Shown: positions 19,474 to 27,480 of the stretch, in pieces
Position numbering within the stretch: the stretch's first letter is position 1
Layout: each line of letters begins with the position of its first letter
NCBI GenBank assembly: GCA_021828005.1
Contig: JAKATJ010000006.1
Location: forward strand, 1 to 48,539
Length of the DNA: 48,539 bases
Source of the DNA: Actinomycetes bacterium
Lineage (GTDB): Bacteria > Actinomycetota > Acidimicrobiia > Acidimicrobiales > RAAP-2
Direction: 5' to 3'
Position numbers and translations under genes: made by a program
Notes under the pieces: model-generated
The model's input: only the letters and a program-made list of their open reading frames with translations
Databases searched by the model: none
What the model was told of the DNA's origin: nothing

Positions 19474-19506
19474 GGCCCACACCGCCCGCCACGGGCGGCG
19501 TGGGCC
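19474..19506. promoter_or_regulatory. large palindrome between divergent sigR and pgeF
   Basis: Fourteen base pairs with one A-C mismatch form an almost perfect inverted repeat: GGCCCAC-a-CCGCCCG, a 3-nt centre at 19489-19491, then CGGGCGG-c-GTGGGCC. It lies between the two divergent -10 boxes and just upstream of each, where an operator would act. It is not followed by a T tract on either strand, so a terminator is less likely. Confidence 0.55.
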
Positions 19507-19508
19507 TC

Positions 19509-19514
19509 TATCCT
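19509..19514 (+). promoter_or_regulatory. -10 box (TATCCT) for leaderless pgeF
   Basis: TATCCT ends 8 nt before the pgeF ATG at 19523. No ribosome-binding site is present. The same TATCCTCGACC string precedes the Nudix gene near 46.5 kb. Confidence 0.5.
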
Positions 19515-19522
19515 CGACCGCC

Positions 19523-20347
19523 ATGGGCGCCCGCACCCTCGGCCAGGACAGCGCCGCGCTCGTGCGCGCCGGCGAGGTGGAGGTGCTCTCTTGGCCGTGG
19601 CTCGCGGACCTCGGCGTGGACGCGGTGGTGACCACGCGTGCGCACGGCGCGTCCGTCGGGCCGTACCGGTCGCTGAACCTGGGCCTGCACGTGGGCGACG
19701 ACCCGGACGCCGTCGCGGAGAACCGGCGCCGTGCGGCGACCGCGCTCGGCACCGGCGTCGGCGACCTCGTCTTCGCGAGGCAGGTGCACGGCACCCGGGC
19801 AGCGGTCGTGGGGCGGGCCGAGGCGGGCCGCGGGGCGCTCCACGACCGGGACGCCCTCGACGCGGCCGACGCACTGGTCACCGCGGAACCAGGGCCGGTG
19901 CTCGTCACGCTCGTCGCAGACTGCTCGCCGGTGCTCCTGGTCGACCCGGAGGCCCGAGTCCTCGCCACCGTGCACGCCGGGTGGCGCGGGGCCGTCGCGG
20001 GCGTCGTCCGCTCGACCCTCGACTCCATGGCTGCTCTCGGCGCCCGGGCGGACCGGACGATCGCCGTCATCGGCCCCACCGTGTCGCCCGCGGTCTACGT
20101 GGTCGGGCCGGAGGTCGAGGCGGCGGCCCGCACGACCCTCGGCGCCGGCGCGAACCGCGTGCTGCGGGCGCACGGCGACCGCTTTCGGTTCGACGTTGCC
20201 GGCGCGAACCGATTGCAGCTCCGTGCAGGCGGCGTCGGTGTCGGGCGGATCGTCGGGTCTTCGTTCACGACCGGCGACGAGCACTTCTTCAGCGACCGGT
20301 CCGGGCGGCCGTGCGGGCGGTTCGGGCTGCTCGCCCGCTTGCGATGA
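19523..20347 (+). CDS. pgeF: PgeF/YfiH-type multicopper-oxidase-like protein (DUF152)
   Basis: The 274-aa protein has the family triad of metal/active-site segments: RQVHG with His89, [10 protein letters not shown] with Cys134, and VHAGWRG with His151. Members are reported as polyphenol oxidase/laccase-like and, as PgeF, as peptidoglycan editing factors that remove misincorporated serine-containing precursors; some act on purine nucleosides. Placement directly upstream of murL and murD2 favours the peptidoglycan editing role. In many actinobacteria the homologue lies beside ftsZ, so this position is different. Confidence 0.88.
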   Translation: MGARTLGQDSAALVRAGEVEVLSWPWLADLGVDAVVTTRAHGASVGPYRSLNLGLHVGDDPDAVAENRRRAATALGTGVGDLVFARQVHGTRAAVVGRAEAGRGALHDRDALDAADALVTAEPGPVLVTLVADCSPVLLVDPEARVLATVHAGWRGAVAGVVRSTLDSMAALGARADRTIAVIGPTVSPAVYVVGPEVEAAARTTLGAGANRVLRAHGDRFRFDVAGANRLQLRAGGVGVGRIVGSSFTTGDEHFFSDRSGRPCGRFGLLARLR

Positions 20348-20367
20348 GGCTCTTGCGGTGGCGCTCG

Positions 20368-20373
20368 TAGCAT
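20368..20373 (+). promoter_or_regulatory. candidate -10 box (TAGCAT) for murL
   Basis: TAGCAT ends 10 nt before the murL ATG, giving at most a 3-4 nt leader. It lies in the 36-bp gap after pgeF, so murL could have its own start in addition to read-through. Confidence 0.35.
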
Positions 20374-20383
20374 CGGCAGGACG

Positions 20384-21808
20384 ATGACCGCGGACCGCTT
20401 CGTCTACGAGGGGTACGACCTCGACGCCCGAGGGCGGCGCGTCGTGTGCCGCTACTCGCTCGGCCAGCACCGGTTCACCGAAGAGGTCCGCTTCGAGACG
20501 GCCGGCCGTGCCGCCGCCTGGGGCGATGCGGCGGTCGACGCGGCCGCTCGCATCCTGTTCCTCCTCGCCGGCGTCTCCTACTACAAGACCTCCGCCCCGC
20601 CCGTGGTCGACCTCGGCGCCACCGAGACGACGGTGGAAGAGCGCGCGTTCCTCCGGACCTTCTACGTCGAAGGGCTCGGCGAGCTCGCCTACCGCAACGG
20701 GCTCGACCTCTCGGGCTTGGAGATCGTCGGACCCGACTCAGCCGCGCGACGCCCCGAACAGCCGGCGCTCGTCGCCGGGCGGCCGCTCGTCCCCTTCGGA
20801 GCCGGCATCGACTCGATCGTGACCGTCGCGCACGTCGCCCGACGCGTCCCCGGCTCGTCCCTCTTCGTCGTGAGCCGCGCGGGCGACCGGTTCGCGGCGA
20901 TCGAGCACGCGGCCGCGGTGACGGGGCTCCCGATCGTGCGCGCCGATCGGAGGATCGACTCGGCGGTGCTGCGCTCGGCGGAGCTCGGCTTCCTGAACGG
21001 GCACGTGCCGGTCACCGGGATCCTCTCTGCGATCGCGATCGTGGCGGCGGTGCTCGGCGGGCACGACGCAGTCGTGATGTCGAACGAACGGTCGGCGTCG
21101 GTGCCGACGGTCTGGGACGGCGAACGACCGGTCAACCACCAGTGGTCGAAGGGCGCCACGTTCGAATCGGCCTTTCGTCGCCTGCTGGAGGCGTCGCTCG
21201 CGCCCGCGCCCGGGTACTTCTCGTTCCTTCGCGCGCGCTCCGAGCTGTGGGTGGCCCGGGAGTTCGCTTCGCTCGACCGCTACCACTCCGTGTTCCGGAG
21301 CTGCAACCGCGCATTCGCGGCCGACCCGGTCCGTCGGCTCGACCACTGGTGCGGCACCTGCGACAAGTGCTGCTTCATCGACCTCGTGCTCGCGCCGTAC
21401 CTCTCTGCCGGGGCCCTGTCGACGATCTTCGGCGGCCGCGAGCCTCTCGGCAACCCCGACCTTGCTCCTCGGTTCCAGGCGCTGCTCGGCGTCGGGGGGA
21501 GGCCGAAGCCCTTCGAGTGCGTCGGCGACGAGGAGGAGTGCCGTGCGGCAGCGGTCCTCGCCGCCGAACGGCCGGACCGGAGGGGTACAGCGCAGCTCCA
21601 GGCCTTCGCCGCGGAGGTCCGCACCGCCGCCCCCGCCTGGTCCGATCCCGCAACCCGTGAGGCGGCGGCACAGCGGTTGCTCGCAGCCGACGGGCCCGAG
21701 CTCCTGCCCCCGACCGGGGCCGGCACGGCGGAGTCCCGCAATGCCCACAGGCTGCTCGGCCCCGGAGAGCCCGAACCCCGGTACGCCGGGACTCCGTCGT
21801 CCCCGTAG
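20384..21808 (+). CDS. murL: UDP-MurNAc-L-Ala-L-Glu epimerase MurL
   Basis: MurL inverts the terminal L-Glu of UDP-MurNAc-L-Ala-L-Glu to D-Glu, using ATP, so that no free D-Glu is needed. The 474-aa product has a PP-loop-like PFGAGIDS at 137-144, SNERSA at 233-238, NHQWSK at 251-256 and a cysteine cluster WCGTCDKC at 322-329 followed by FIDLVLAPYL. These match my knowledge of the MurL family, and the partner ligase gene follows 13 bp downstream, which is the diagnostic context. The C-terminal 80 residues are Pro/Ala-rich. Without the neighbour I would call it a PP-loop-related protein. Confidence 0.82.
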   Translation: MTADRFVYEGYDLDARGRRVVCRYSLGQHRFTEEVRFETAGRAAAWGDAAVDAAARILFLLAGVSYYKTSAPPVVDLGATETTVEERAFLRTFYVEGLGELAYRNGLDLSGLEIVGPDSAARRPEQPALVAGRPLVPFGAGIDSIVTVAHVARRVPGSSLFVVSRAGDRFAAIEHAAAVTGLPIVRADRRIDSAVLRSAELGFLNGHVPVTGILSAIAIVAAVLGGHDAVVMSNERSASVPTVWDGERPVNHQWSKGATFESAFRRLLEASLAPAPGYFSFLRARSELWVAREFASLDRYHSVFRSCNRAFAADPVRRLDHWCGTCDKCCFIDLVLAPYLSAGALSTIFGGREPLGNPDLAPRFQALLGVGGRPKPFECVGDEEECRAAAVLAAERPDRRGTAQLQAFAAEVRTAAPAWSDPATREAAAQRLLAADGPELLPPTGAGTAESRNAHRLLGPGEPEPRYAGTPSSP

Positions 21809-21821
21809 GCACCGCCCGACG

Positions 21822-23198
21822 ATGAGCACGGTGTCTCGCCGGGTGGGCACTGTGGGCCGGCCGTCGCTCGGCTGGTCGGACCTGAGGGACACGCGCGTCG
21901 GGCTCTGGGGCCTGCGCACGGAGGGCGCCGCCAGCCTCCGGCGCCTCCGGCGCATGGGCGTGGTGCCGGTGGTGGTCGACGACCGGCCGGCGGCACCGAC
22001 CTTCGGAGGGCTCCGCGTCCAGTCCGGCGACGCTGGGCTCGACGCGCTGGCGCACTGCGAGGTGGTCGTGAAGAGCCCGGGGATCAGCCGGCACGGCCCG
22101 CAGGTCCGCGCGCTCTTGGACGCAGGGATCGCCGTCGCGGGGGGCCTCGGGCTGTGGCTCCGGGAGGCGGACCGGGCACGAGTCGTCTGCGTGACCGGGA
22201 CCAAGGGGAAGAGCACGACCGCAGCGCTCGCCGGCCACCTTCTCCGAGGGCTGGGGCACCAGTGCCTCGTCGCCGGCAACATCGGTCTCCCCCCCTGGGA
22301 CCCGGGGGCCGGCGACGACTGGGACTTCTGGATCGTCGAGACGTCCAGCTTCCAGGCGACCGACGTCGCGTCGTCGCCGCCAGTCGTCGCCGTGACCTCG
22401 CTCGCTCCGGACCACCTCGACTGGCACGGGTCCTTGGAGGCCTACTACGCGGACAAGCTTTCGCTGTGCAGCCAGCCAGGCGCCGTGCTCACGGTCGCCG
22501 ACGCCTCGAGCGACGCCCTCCGCCGCCACGCGTCGCTGCTCGGCCCCGAGGTCCGCTGGGTGGCGGAAGGCGACCCCGAGCTCGACGGCCCCTGGGTCGA
22601 CGCGCTGGCGCTGCCCGGGCGCCATCATCGCCGCGACGCGCTCATCGCGCGCGCGAGCCTCCTCGGCCTCGGCGTCGACGCCGCGTCCGACGACGACCGG
22701 CTCGCCGCCGCGGCATCCGGGTTCACGCCACTCGAGCACCGGTTCCGCCCCGTCGGCACGGTCGAAGGGGTCGAGTTCGTCGACGACTCGCTCTCCACGA
22801 ATCCGCTCCCCACCCTCGCGGCGCTCGACACGCTCGGGGACCGGCCCGTCGCGCTCCTCGTCGGCGGCCAGGACCGGGGCCTCGACTACCGGCCGCTCGC
22901 GGCGGCGCTCTGGTCGCGCCACGCCGAGACCTTCGTCGCGACGCTTCCCGCGGCGGGAGCACGGATCGGAGAGGTCGTGCGCGCCGAGGGCGGGGGGGAC
23001 CCGAGGATCGAGGTCGTGGACTTCGACGACCTCGATCGCGCCACCGCCGCCTGCTTCTCCTGGGCGCGCGCACGGAGCGAGGGCGGGCGTGCCGGCGTGG
23101 TCCTGCTGTCGCCGGCGGCGCCGAGCTTCGGGCAGTTCCGCGACTACGAGGAGCGGGGGCTCGCGTTCGCCGCCGCGATGCGTGCGTGCGAAGGGTGA
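21822..23198 (+). CDS. murD2: UDP-MurNAc-L-alanine--L-glutamate ligase (MurD2 type)
   Basis: This Mur ligase has the ATP-binding loop GTKGKST at 126-132, the ETSSFQA segment, LAPDHLDWHGSLEAYYADK, and a C-terminal domain with LLVGGQDRGLDY and LLSPAAPSFGQF. It is 458 aa. Ordinary MurD adds D-Glu to UDP-MurNAc-L-Ala; the MurD2 form found with MurL adds L-Glu, which MurL then epimerises. I call it MurD2 from the adjacent murL; the residues that set glutamate stereochemistry cannot be judged here. The ATG at 21822 lies 13 bp after murL. It converges on the FAD oxidase gene. Confidence 0.82.
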   Translation: MSTVSRRVGTVGRPSLGWSDLRDTRVGLWGLRTEGAASLRRLRRMGVVPVVVDDRPAAPTFGGLRVQSGDAGLDALAHCEVVVKSPGISRHGPQVRALLDAGIAVAGGLGLWLREADRARVVCVTGTKGKSTTAALAGHLLRGLGHQCLVAGNIGLPPWDPGAGDDWDFWIVETSSFQATDVASSPPVVAVTSLAPDHLDWHGSLEAYYADKLSLCSQPGAVLTVADASSDALRRHASLLGPEVRWVAEGDPELDGPWVDALALPGRHHRRDALIARASLLGLGVDAASDDDRLAAAASGFTPLEHRFRPVGTVEGVEFVDDSLSTNPLPTLAALDTLGDRPVALLVGGQDRGLDYRPLAAALWSRHAETFVATLPAAGARIGEVVRAEGGGDPRIEVVDFDDLDRATAACFSWARARSEGGRAGVVLLSPAAPSFGQFRDYEERGLAFAAAMRACEG

Positions 23199-23232
23199 CG
23201 CAGCCCCCCGGCTCGTCGCCGCTCCCGGACGC

Positions 23233-24621
23233 TCACGCCGGGTGGACGAGCACGTGGGGGTTCATGATCCCGTCCGGGTCCAGCGCGCGCTTGATCGCGG
23301 CGAAGGCGCGGAGCTCGGCGGGGCTGCGGTTGAGCTCCAGCCACTTCCCCTTCGCCGTGCCGATCCCGTGCTCTGCGCTGATGCTCCCGCCCACGGCGGC
23401 GACCGCTCGGAAGACCGCGTCGTCGACCCGCTCGTCGTCGGGCGCCACGCCGGTCACGTTCACGTGGACGTTGCCGTCCCCGACATGGCCGAAGAGCCAC
23501 ACGGCCGCGCCGGGGGCGACGGCGTGGACGATCGAGGGGAGGCGCTCCATCGTCTCGGCGAGGACGCCGAAGGGAAGAGTGACGTCGAGCTTGTGGGGAG
23601 GTGCCCCGAGCGAGTTCACGGCCTCCGTGTGGCCCTCGCGGTAGCGGAAGAGCGCGGCGATGCGCCGGGGGTCCACCGCGACGGCCGCGTCCTCCACGCC
23701 CGAGAGCCCGGCGACCGCGGCAGTGAGCTCGAGGCTGGGGTCGGCCGGTCCGGACGCCTCCACGAGCAGGTACGCCTCGTGCGGCGCCGGAAGGGGCGGT
23801 GGCGCACCGGTGACGGCGCAGACGAGCTCCACCCCCGCGCGCAGCATCAGCTCCGCGGCCGACAGCGTCGGTAGCCCGAGTCGCAGCGCCTGCGCCGCGG
23901 CCAGCGCCGACGCCGCGTCCTTCATCCCGAGGATGGCCGCGACACGCTGAGGTGCCGGCGCCACGAGGCGGAGGCGCACTGCGGTGACGAAGCCGAGGGT
24001 CCCCTCGCTCCCGCACATGAGCAAGTGGAGCGGGTACCCCGTGTTGTCCTTCAGCAGCCCTCCGAGGTGCTCCACGACGTCGGCCGTGCCGAGCACCGCC
24101 TGCGCGCCGAGCACCTGCGCCCGCGTGTCGCCGTACCGGAGGACCCGTAGTCCCCCCGCGTTCGTGGCGACGTTGCCGCCGATGGTCGCGCTGTCACGGC
24201 CGCCGAGGTCCACCCCGTACTCCCACCCTGCGCCGCGAGCCGCCACCTGGACGTCCGCGAGCGTGGCGCCGGCCTGCACGGTCAGCTGCCCGGCTCCGAC
24301 GTCGACGGGCCCGACTCCGGTGAGGCGGCGGAGGCTCACGACGACCTCGCCGTGGAGCGGGACGCCACCGCCGACCATCCCGGTGTTGCCCCCTTGGGGC
24401 ACGACCGCGACGCCACCGGCACGACAGAGCGCGACCACGGCGGCGAGCTCCTCCGCCGACCCGGGCCGGACGACCGCCGGCGTCGACCCGCGGAAGCGCC
24501 CGGTCCAGTCGACCTCGTAGGACGCGACGACGTCGGGATCCGTGAGGACGTGGGTGCGACCGACGACGTCGGCGACCGCCCGGACCAACCCGGGGTCGAG
24601 TGAGGACGAGTCGCACGCCAT
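23233..24621 (-). CDS. FAD-linked oxidase, GlcD/D2HGDH family
   Basis: The 462-aa flavoprotein belongs to the VAO/PCMH fold. The FAD-binding part shows PQGGNTGMVGGG and GGRDSATIGGNVATNAGG. The cap and C-terminal region have the family metal/substrate segment HVGDGNVHVNV and EHGIGTAKGKW. Members oxidise D-2-hydroxy acids such as D-lactate, glycolate or D-2-hydroxyglutarate; sequence alone does not fix the substrate, but it is closest in layout to D-2-hydroxyglutarate and D-lactate dehydrogenases. A TAGCGT box 8 nt before the ATG indicates a leaderless transcript. Confidence 0.88.
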   Translation of the reverse strand: MACDSSSLDPGLVRAVADVVGRTHVLTDPDVVASYEVDWTGRFRGSTPAVVRPGSAEELAAVVALCRAGGVAVVPQGGNTGMVGGGVPLHGEVVVSLRRLTGVGPVDVGAGQLTVQAGATLADVQVAARGAGWEYGVDLGGRDSATIGGNVATNAGGLRVLRYGDTRAQVLGAQAVLGTADVVEHLGGLLKDNTGYPLHLLMCGSEGTLGFVTAVRLRLVAPAPQRVAAILGMKDAASALAAAQALRLGLPTLSAAELMLRAGVELVCAVTGAPPPLPAPHEAYLLVEASGPADPSLELTAAVAGLSGVEDAAVAVDPRRIAALFRYREGHTEAVNSLGAPPHKLDVTLPFGVLAETMERLPSIVHAVAPGAAVWLFGHVGDGNVHVNVTGVAPDDERVDDAVFRAVAAVGGSISAEHGIGTAKGKWLELNRSPAELRAFAAIKRALDPDGIMNPHVLVHPA

Positions 24622-24629
24622 GGCGCCCG

Positions 24630-24635
24630 ACGCTA
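24630..24635 (-). promoter_or_regulatory. -10 box (TAGCGT) for leaderless FAD oxidase
   Basis: TAGCGT on the minus strand ends 8 nt before the ATG at 24621. No ribosome-binding site precedes the ATG. Confidence 0.45.
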
Positions 24636-24764
24636 CCGGGGTCGAGCGGCCGCATCAGCGAGGGGTCCAAGGCGGCGAGACGACCGGGGGAGCGCTGCGA
24701 GACGGAGCTCGACCCCGGCCTTTCGACGAGCCTCCTGCGCCCAGCCCTTCGCCAGCAGATCCCG

Positions 24765-25403
24765 TCAGCGGTCGAAGGCGAACAAGCGCTTGCCCGCCTC
24801 GAGTGCCTCCACCGAGCCGCCAAAACGCATCATGCCCAAGGCCGGCCGACTTCGGGTGTCCCGCTCGTCGTAGTGCACCTCGGCGAAGCCTGCCTCTCGG
24901 AACCAGGCTCGTACGAGATCGTTGCGGTCCGTGCGGTCGCGGCCCCGCGACCAGAGCAGCGACGCTCCTTCGGCGCACAGCTGGGGAGCCGCCTTGATCG
25001 TCCGCTCGAGATCCGCGTCGCTGATGTTCCCGAAGATCCCGACCATCAGCACGATCTCGGCCGGCACAGCGCCAACGAGGTTGTCCGAGACCCCGGCATC
25101 CACACCTCGCACCTCGACGCCGTGCAGACCGGCTCCGGCCGCCCGTGATCGTGCCTGCTCCGCGATCTCTGGGTGGAACTCCACAAGAGTCGCCCGCACG
25201 CGCCCGGCGTCACTGCGTGCCGCGAGCACCTCCAGGAGATCTCGGCCGTCTCCTGAGCACAAGTCCAAGATCCGAATCGCTCCAGAATGCCGGTCGAGCG
25301 CTTCGTGCAAGTACGCCTGGACGGTGCGTAGACGCCAGGAAAGATCCGAACCCGGGTCGTCGTACTGCTTGTGCCATTCGACGTAGTCACGCAGCTCAGC
25401 CAT
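24765..25403 (-). CDS. class I SAM-dependent methyltransferase, substrate unknown
   Basis: The 212-aa product has the SAM-binding motif I LDLCSGDGRD at 46-55, an acidic motif II region VEFHPEIAEQA, and the motif IV-like AEIVLMVGIFGN. Nothing in it points to a specific substrate. The ATG at 25403 was chosen because upstream residues in the open frame are unlike protein and it gives a typical compact methyltransferase. It lies downstream of the tRNA-Thr gene on the same strand. Codon use appears a little less GC-extreme than in its neighbours, which could mean later acquisition, but the evidence is weak. Confidence 0.75.
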   Translation of the reverse strand: MAELRDYVEWHKQYDDPGSDLSWRLRTVQAYLHEALDRHSGAIRILDLCSGDGRDLLEVLAARSDAGRVRATLVEFHPEIAEQARSRAAGAGLHGVEVRGVDAGVSDNLVGAVPAEIVLMVGIFGNISDADLERTIKAAPQLCAEGASLLWSRGRDRTDRNDLVRAWFREAGFAEVHYDERDTRSRPALGMMRFGGSVEALEAGKRLFAFDR

Positions 25404-25459
25404 ACGACACCATCGCGAAGTGGGTCCCCGCCGCACCGTGGAGCACCCACGCGGAACAC

Positions 25460-25489
25460 CATGAGGAGCCCTCATGTGGGGCCCTCATG
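25460..25489. repeat. inverted and direct CCTCATG repeats downstream of tRNA-Thr
   Basis: A perfect 7-bp inverted repeat (CATGAGG-agc-CCTCATG, 25460-25476) is followed by a second CCTCATG at 25483-25489. Placed just past the tRNA 3' end on the minus strand, the hairpin could aid 3' end formation or termination, although no T tract follows. Confidence 0.5.
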
Positions 25490-25565
25490 TGGAGCCTGGG
25501 GTGGGACTTGAACCCACGGCCTGCGCGTTACGAGTGCGCTGCTCTGCCGACTGAGCTACCCAGGC
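25490..25565 (-). tRNA. tRNA-Thr (anticodon CGU), CCA encoded
   Basis: The minus strand folds as a full cloverleaf: 7-bp acceptor (GCCTGGG with CCCAGGC), D arm GCTC/GAGC, anticodon loop CTCGTAA with anticodon CGT for codon ACG, T arm GTGGG/CCCAC with loop TTCAAGT, discriminator T73, then an encoded CCA. The anticodon stem has an A31-C39 mismatch (GCGCA against CGCGC) where an A-U pair would be usual. The mature body is 25493-25565. Confidence 0.95.
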
Positions 25566-25605
25566 ATACCGTCGGCGGCGCGCTCGGGGCCCGCCGACCG
25601 CCCCA

Positions 25606-25611
25606 AATCTA
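25606..25611 (-). promoter_or_regulatory. candidate tRNA-Thr promoter -10 box (TAGATT)
   Basis: TAGATT on the minus strand lies about 40 bp upstream of the tRNA 5' end, in the gap after holB, leaving a leader of about 34 nt for RNase P. No clear -35 was found. Confidence 0.35.
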
Positions 25612-25645
25612 GGCGCGTCGCAACCCGCCGGAGGCACGGAGCCCG

Positions 25646-26776
25646 TCACCCGCCGAGACGACCGAGGCGCACGAAGAGAGCCTCGCAGAGCAGCGTCTCG
25701 TTGGCGTTGCGACGAAGCGCCCGGGCGGCGTCGGACACGAGCGTCACCGCCGCCTCGCACCCCTTCGCCTCGTCGGGCCGGAAGGGCCGGACGTGATCCG
25801 TCGCCGTCGCGGCCGATGTCACCACGGCGTCGACGAGCCGATCCCGGTACGCGCGGGCGAGGACTCCGAGGCCCGTGCGCAGCTCGTCGGTCCGCCAGCG
25901 ACGCTCCTCCCGGTGCTGGCGGTCGAGGACGTCCTTGCGCCCCGGCAGCCCCCGCTCGCCCATCGCCCTCACGTCCGCCTCGAGCGCGGCCAATTCCCCT
26001 TCGTGCTCCGCCCGCAAGGGCGCCAGCGCGCGGTCGGTCGCCGCCAGCACCTCTCGCGCGAGGGCACCGGCGACGGCCCCGTGGCCGTCGAGGCGCGACG
26101 GGATCGAGCGCCAGAGAGAGAGACGATCAGCGAACCCGGGATCCTCTGCGAGGAGGCGAGCGCGCTCGACGCTCCCTCCGGCTCCTTCGGCGACGAGGCG
26201 CGCACGTGCGGGGTCCGTGCCACGTTCGACGAGCCACGCCGCGATGGTCTCGGTCCGCACCGGCGGGAAGGGGATCTCCACGCAGCGGCTCGCGATGGTG
26301 GCGAGGTCCGGCGACACCTCGTCGGCGAGGAGGATGAAGGCGGTCGTCGCCGGCGGCTCCTCGAGGGTCTTCAAAAGGGCGGGAGCGGCGCGCTCTGCCA
26401 GATGGACGTCGCCGAGGACGAGCACCTGCCGGGCCGCCTCGAGCGGGCGGCGCAGCGCGAGCGCCCCGAGCCGCCGGGCGTCGTCCACGTCGATCGCGGC
26501 GCCGGTGCGCTCGACGGTGACAAGGTCCGGGTGGGTTCCCGCGAGCGCGCGGCGGCAGCTGTCACAGCTACCGCAGCCTTTGTACGGGCAGAGCAACGCC
26601 GCGGCGAAGTTCCGGGATGCCGTGCGCGCTCCCGAGCCAGGTTCGCCGACGAAGAGATAGGCGTGGACGGGGCTCCGGACGGCCGCTTCCAGCGCAGCCA
26701 CCGCGCGCTCCTGGCCGACGACGCCCTCGAACAGCGCAGACACTCGACGCCCGCCGTCCATCATCGACGGGGTCAC
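25646..26776 (-). CDS. holB: DNA polymerase III subunit delta'
   Basis: The delta' subunit is part of the clamp loader that places the sliding clamp on DNA. The 376-aa product has an AAA+ core with zinc-binding cysteines at 63, 68, 71 and 74 (LLCPYKGCGSCDSC), LLKTLEEPP, and the SRC motif in IASRCVEIPF. The Walker A loop reads GEPGSGART, with Arg in place of the catalytic Lys, consistent with a subunit that does not hydrolyse ATP. The GTG at 26776 overlaps the tmk stop by 4 bp. A long helical C-terminal domain follows. Confidence 0.92.
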   Translation of the reverse strand: MTPSMMDGGRRVSALFEGVVGQERAVAALEAAVRSPVHAYLFVGEPGSGARTASRNFAAALLCPYKGCGSCDSCRRALAGTHPDLVTVERTGAAIDVDDARRLGALALRRPLEAARQVLVLGDVHLAERAAPALLKTLEEPPATTAFILLADEVSPDLATIASRCVEIPFPPVRTETIAAWLVERGTDPARARLVAEGAGGSVERARLLAEDPGFADRLSLWRSIPSRLDGHGAVAGALAREVLAATDRALAPLRAEHEGELAALEADVRAMGERGLPGRKDVLDRQHREERRWRTDELRTGLGVLARAYRDRLVDAVVTSAATATDHVRPFRPDEAKGCEAAVTLVSDAARALRRNANETLLCEALFVRLGRLGG

Positions 26777-27480
26777 GACCGCTCCTCGTCGAACACGTCG
26801 CCCAGCCGCTGCTCGACGGCCTGACGCACCGCTGCCGCCACCGAGTCCACGTCCGCGTCCCCGTCGACCACCGACCATCTGAGGGGGTCCGCGCCCGCGA
26901 GCTCGAGGTAGCCGTCCCGCACGCGCGAGAAGAACCGCACGTCCAGGCGCTCGAGCCGGTCTGCCGATCTCTTCACGAGCCGGTCTGCCGCCCCGCGCTC
27001 GAGCCGGTCTGCCGCCCCGCGCTCGAGCCGGTCTGCCGCCCCGCGCTCGAGCCGGCGCCGGGCTACCGCGAGCGGGACGTCGACCACCACGGTCAGGTCG
27101 GGCTCGACGCCGCCCGTCGCCCACGCGACGAGCTGGCTGAGCTCCCCGACGGGGAGCCCTCTGCCGTACCCCTGGTAGGCGAGCGTCGAACCCGAGAACC
27201 GGTCCGTCACGACGGCTCGCCCCTCCTCGAGCGCCGGGCGGATCACCTCGGCGACGTGCTGCGCGCGGTCGGCCGCCATCAACAGCGCCTCCGCCCGCAC
27301 CTCGGGCTCCGGGTGACCGGGGTCGAGGAGGAGGTGCCGCAGGGCGCTGCCGAGGCCGGTGGCGCCCGGCTCGAAGGTGAGCACGGCGCCGATCGTCGTG
27401 GCCAGGATCCTCGCCTGCGTCGACTTGCCGCTCCCGTCGACCCCCTCGAACGCGACGAGCCGCCCTCGCCGAGGCGTCAC
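26773..27480 (-). CDS. tmk: thymidylate kinase with repeat-expanded LID
   Basis: TMK phosphorylates dTMP to dTDP. The 235-aa product has the P-loop GVDGSGKST at 13-21, the DRFSGSTLAYQGYGRGL segment, PDLTVVVDVP, and FFSRVRDGYLELA. Between the last two, about residues 143-177, lies a run of 8-residue units (RLERGAAD three times, then RLVKRSAD) where other enzymes have a single LID segment, making the protein about 25-30 residues longer than usual. The GTG at 27480 overlaps the topA stop by 4 bp and the gene overlaps holB by 4 bp. Confidence 0.93.
   Translation of the reverse strand: MTPRRGRLVAFEGVDGSGKSTQARILATTIGAVLTFEPGATGLGSALRHLLLDPGHPEPEVRAEALLMAADRAQHVAEVIRPALEEGRAVVTDRFSGSTLAYQGYGRGLPVGELSQLVAWATGGVEPDLTVVVDVPLAVARRRLERGAADRLERGAADRLERGAADRLVKRSADRLERLDVRFFSRVRDGYLELAGADPLRWSVVDGDADVDSVAAAVRQAVEQRLGDVFDEERS
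26951..27055 (-). repeat. 24-bp tandem repeat in tmk, about 4.4 copies
   Basis: Units begin at 26951, 26975, 26999, 27023 and, partially, 27047. The units at 26999 and 27023 are identical, and 26975 differs in one base. Each unit is exactly eight codons, so the reading frame is kept. Confidence 0.9.

Noticed and set aside
25460-25489. Possible CRISPR-like array of CCTCATG copies
   Set aside because: Only three short copies with no spacers of regular length; it is a hairpin plus one direct repeat.
26951-27055. CRISPR array in the 24-bp repeats
   Set aside because: Units are contiguous without spacers and encode an in-frame part of TMK.
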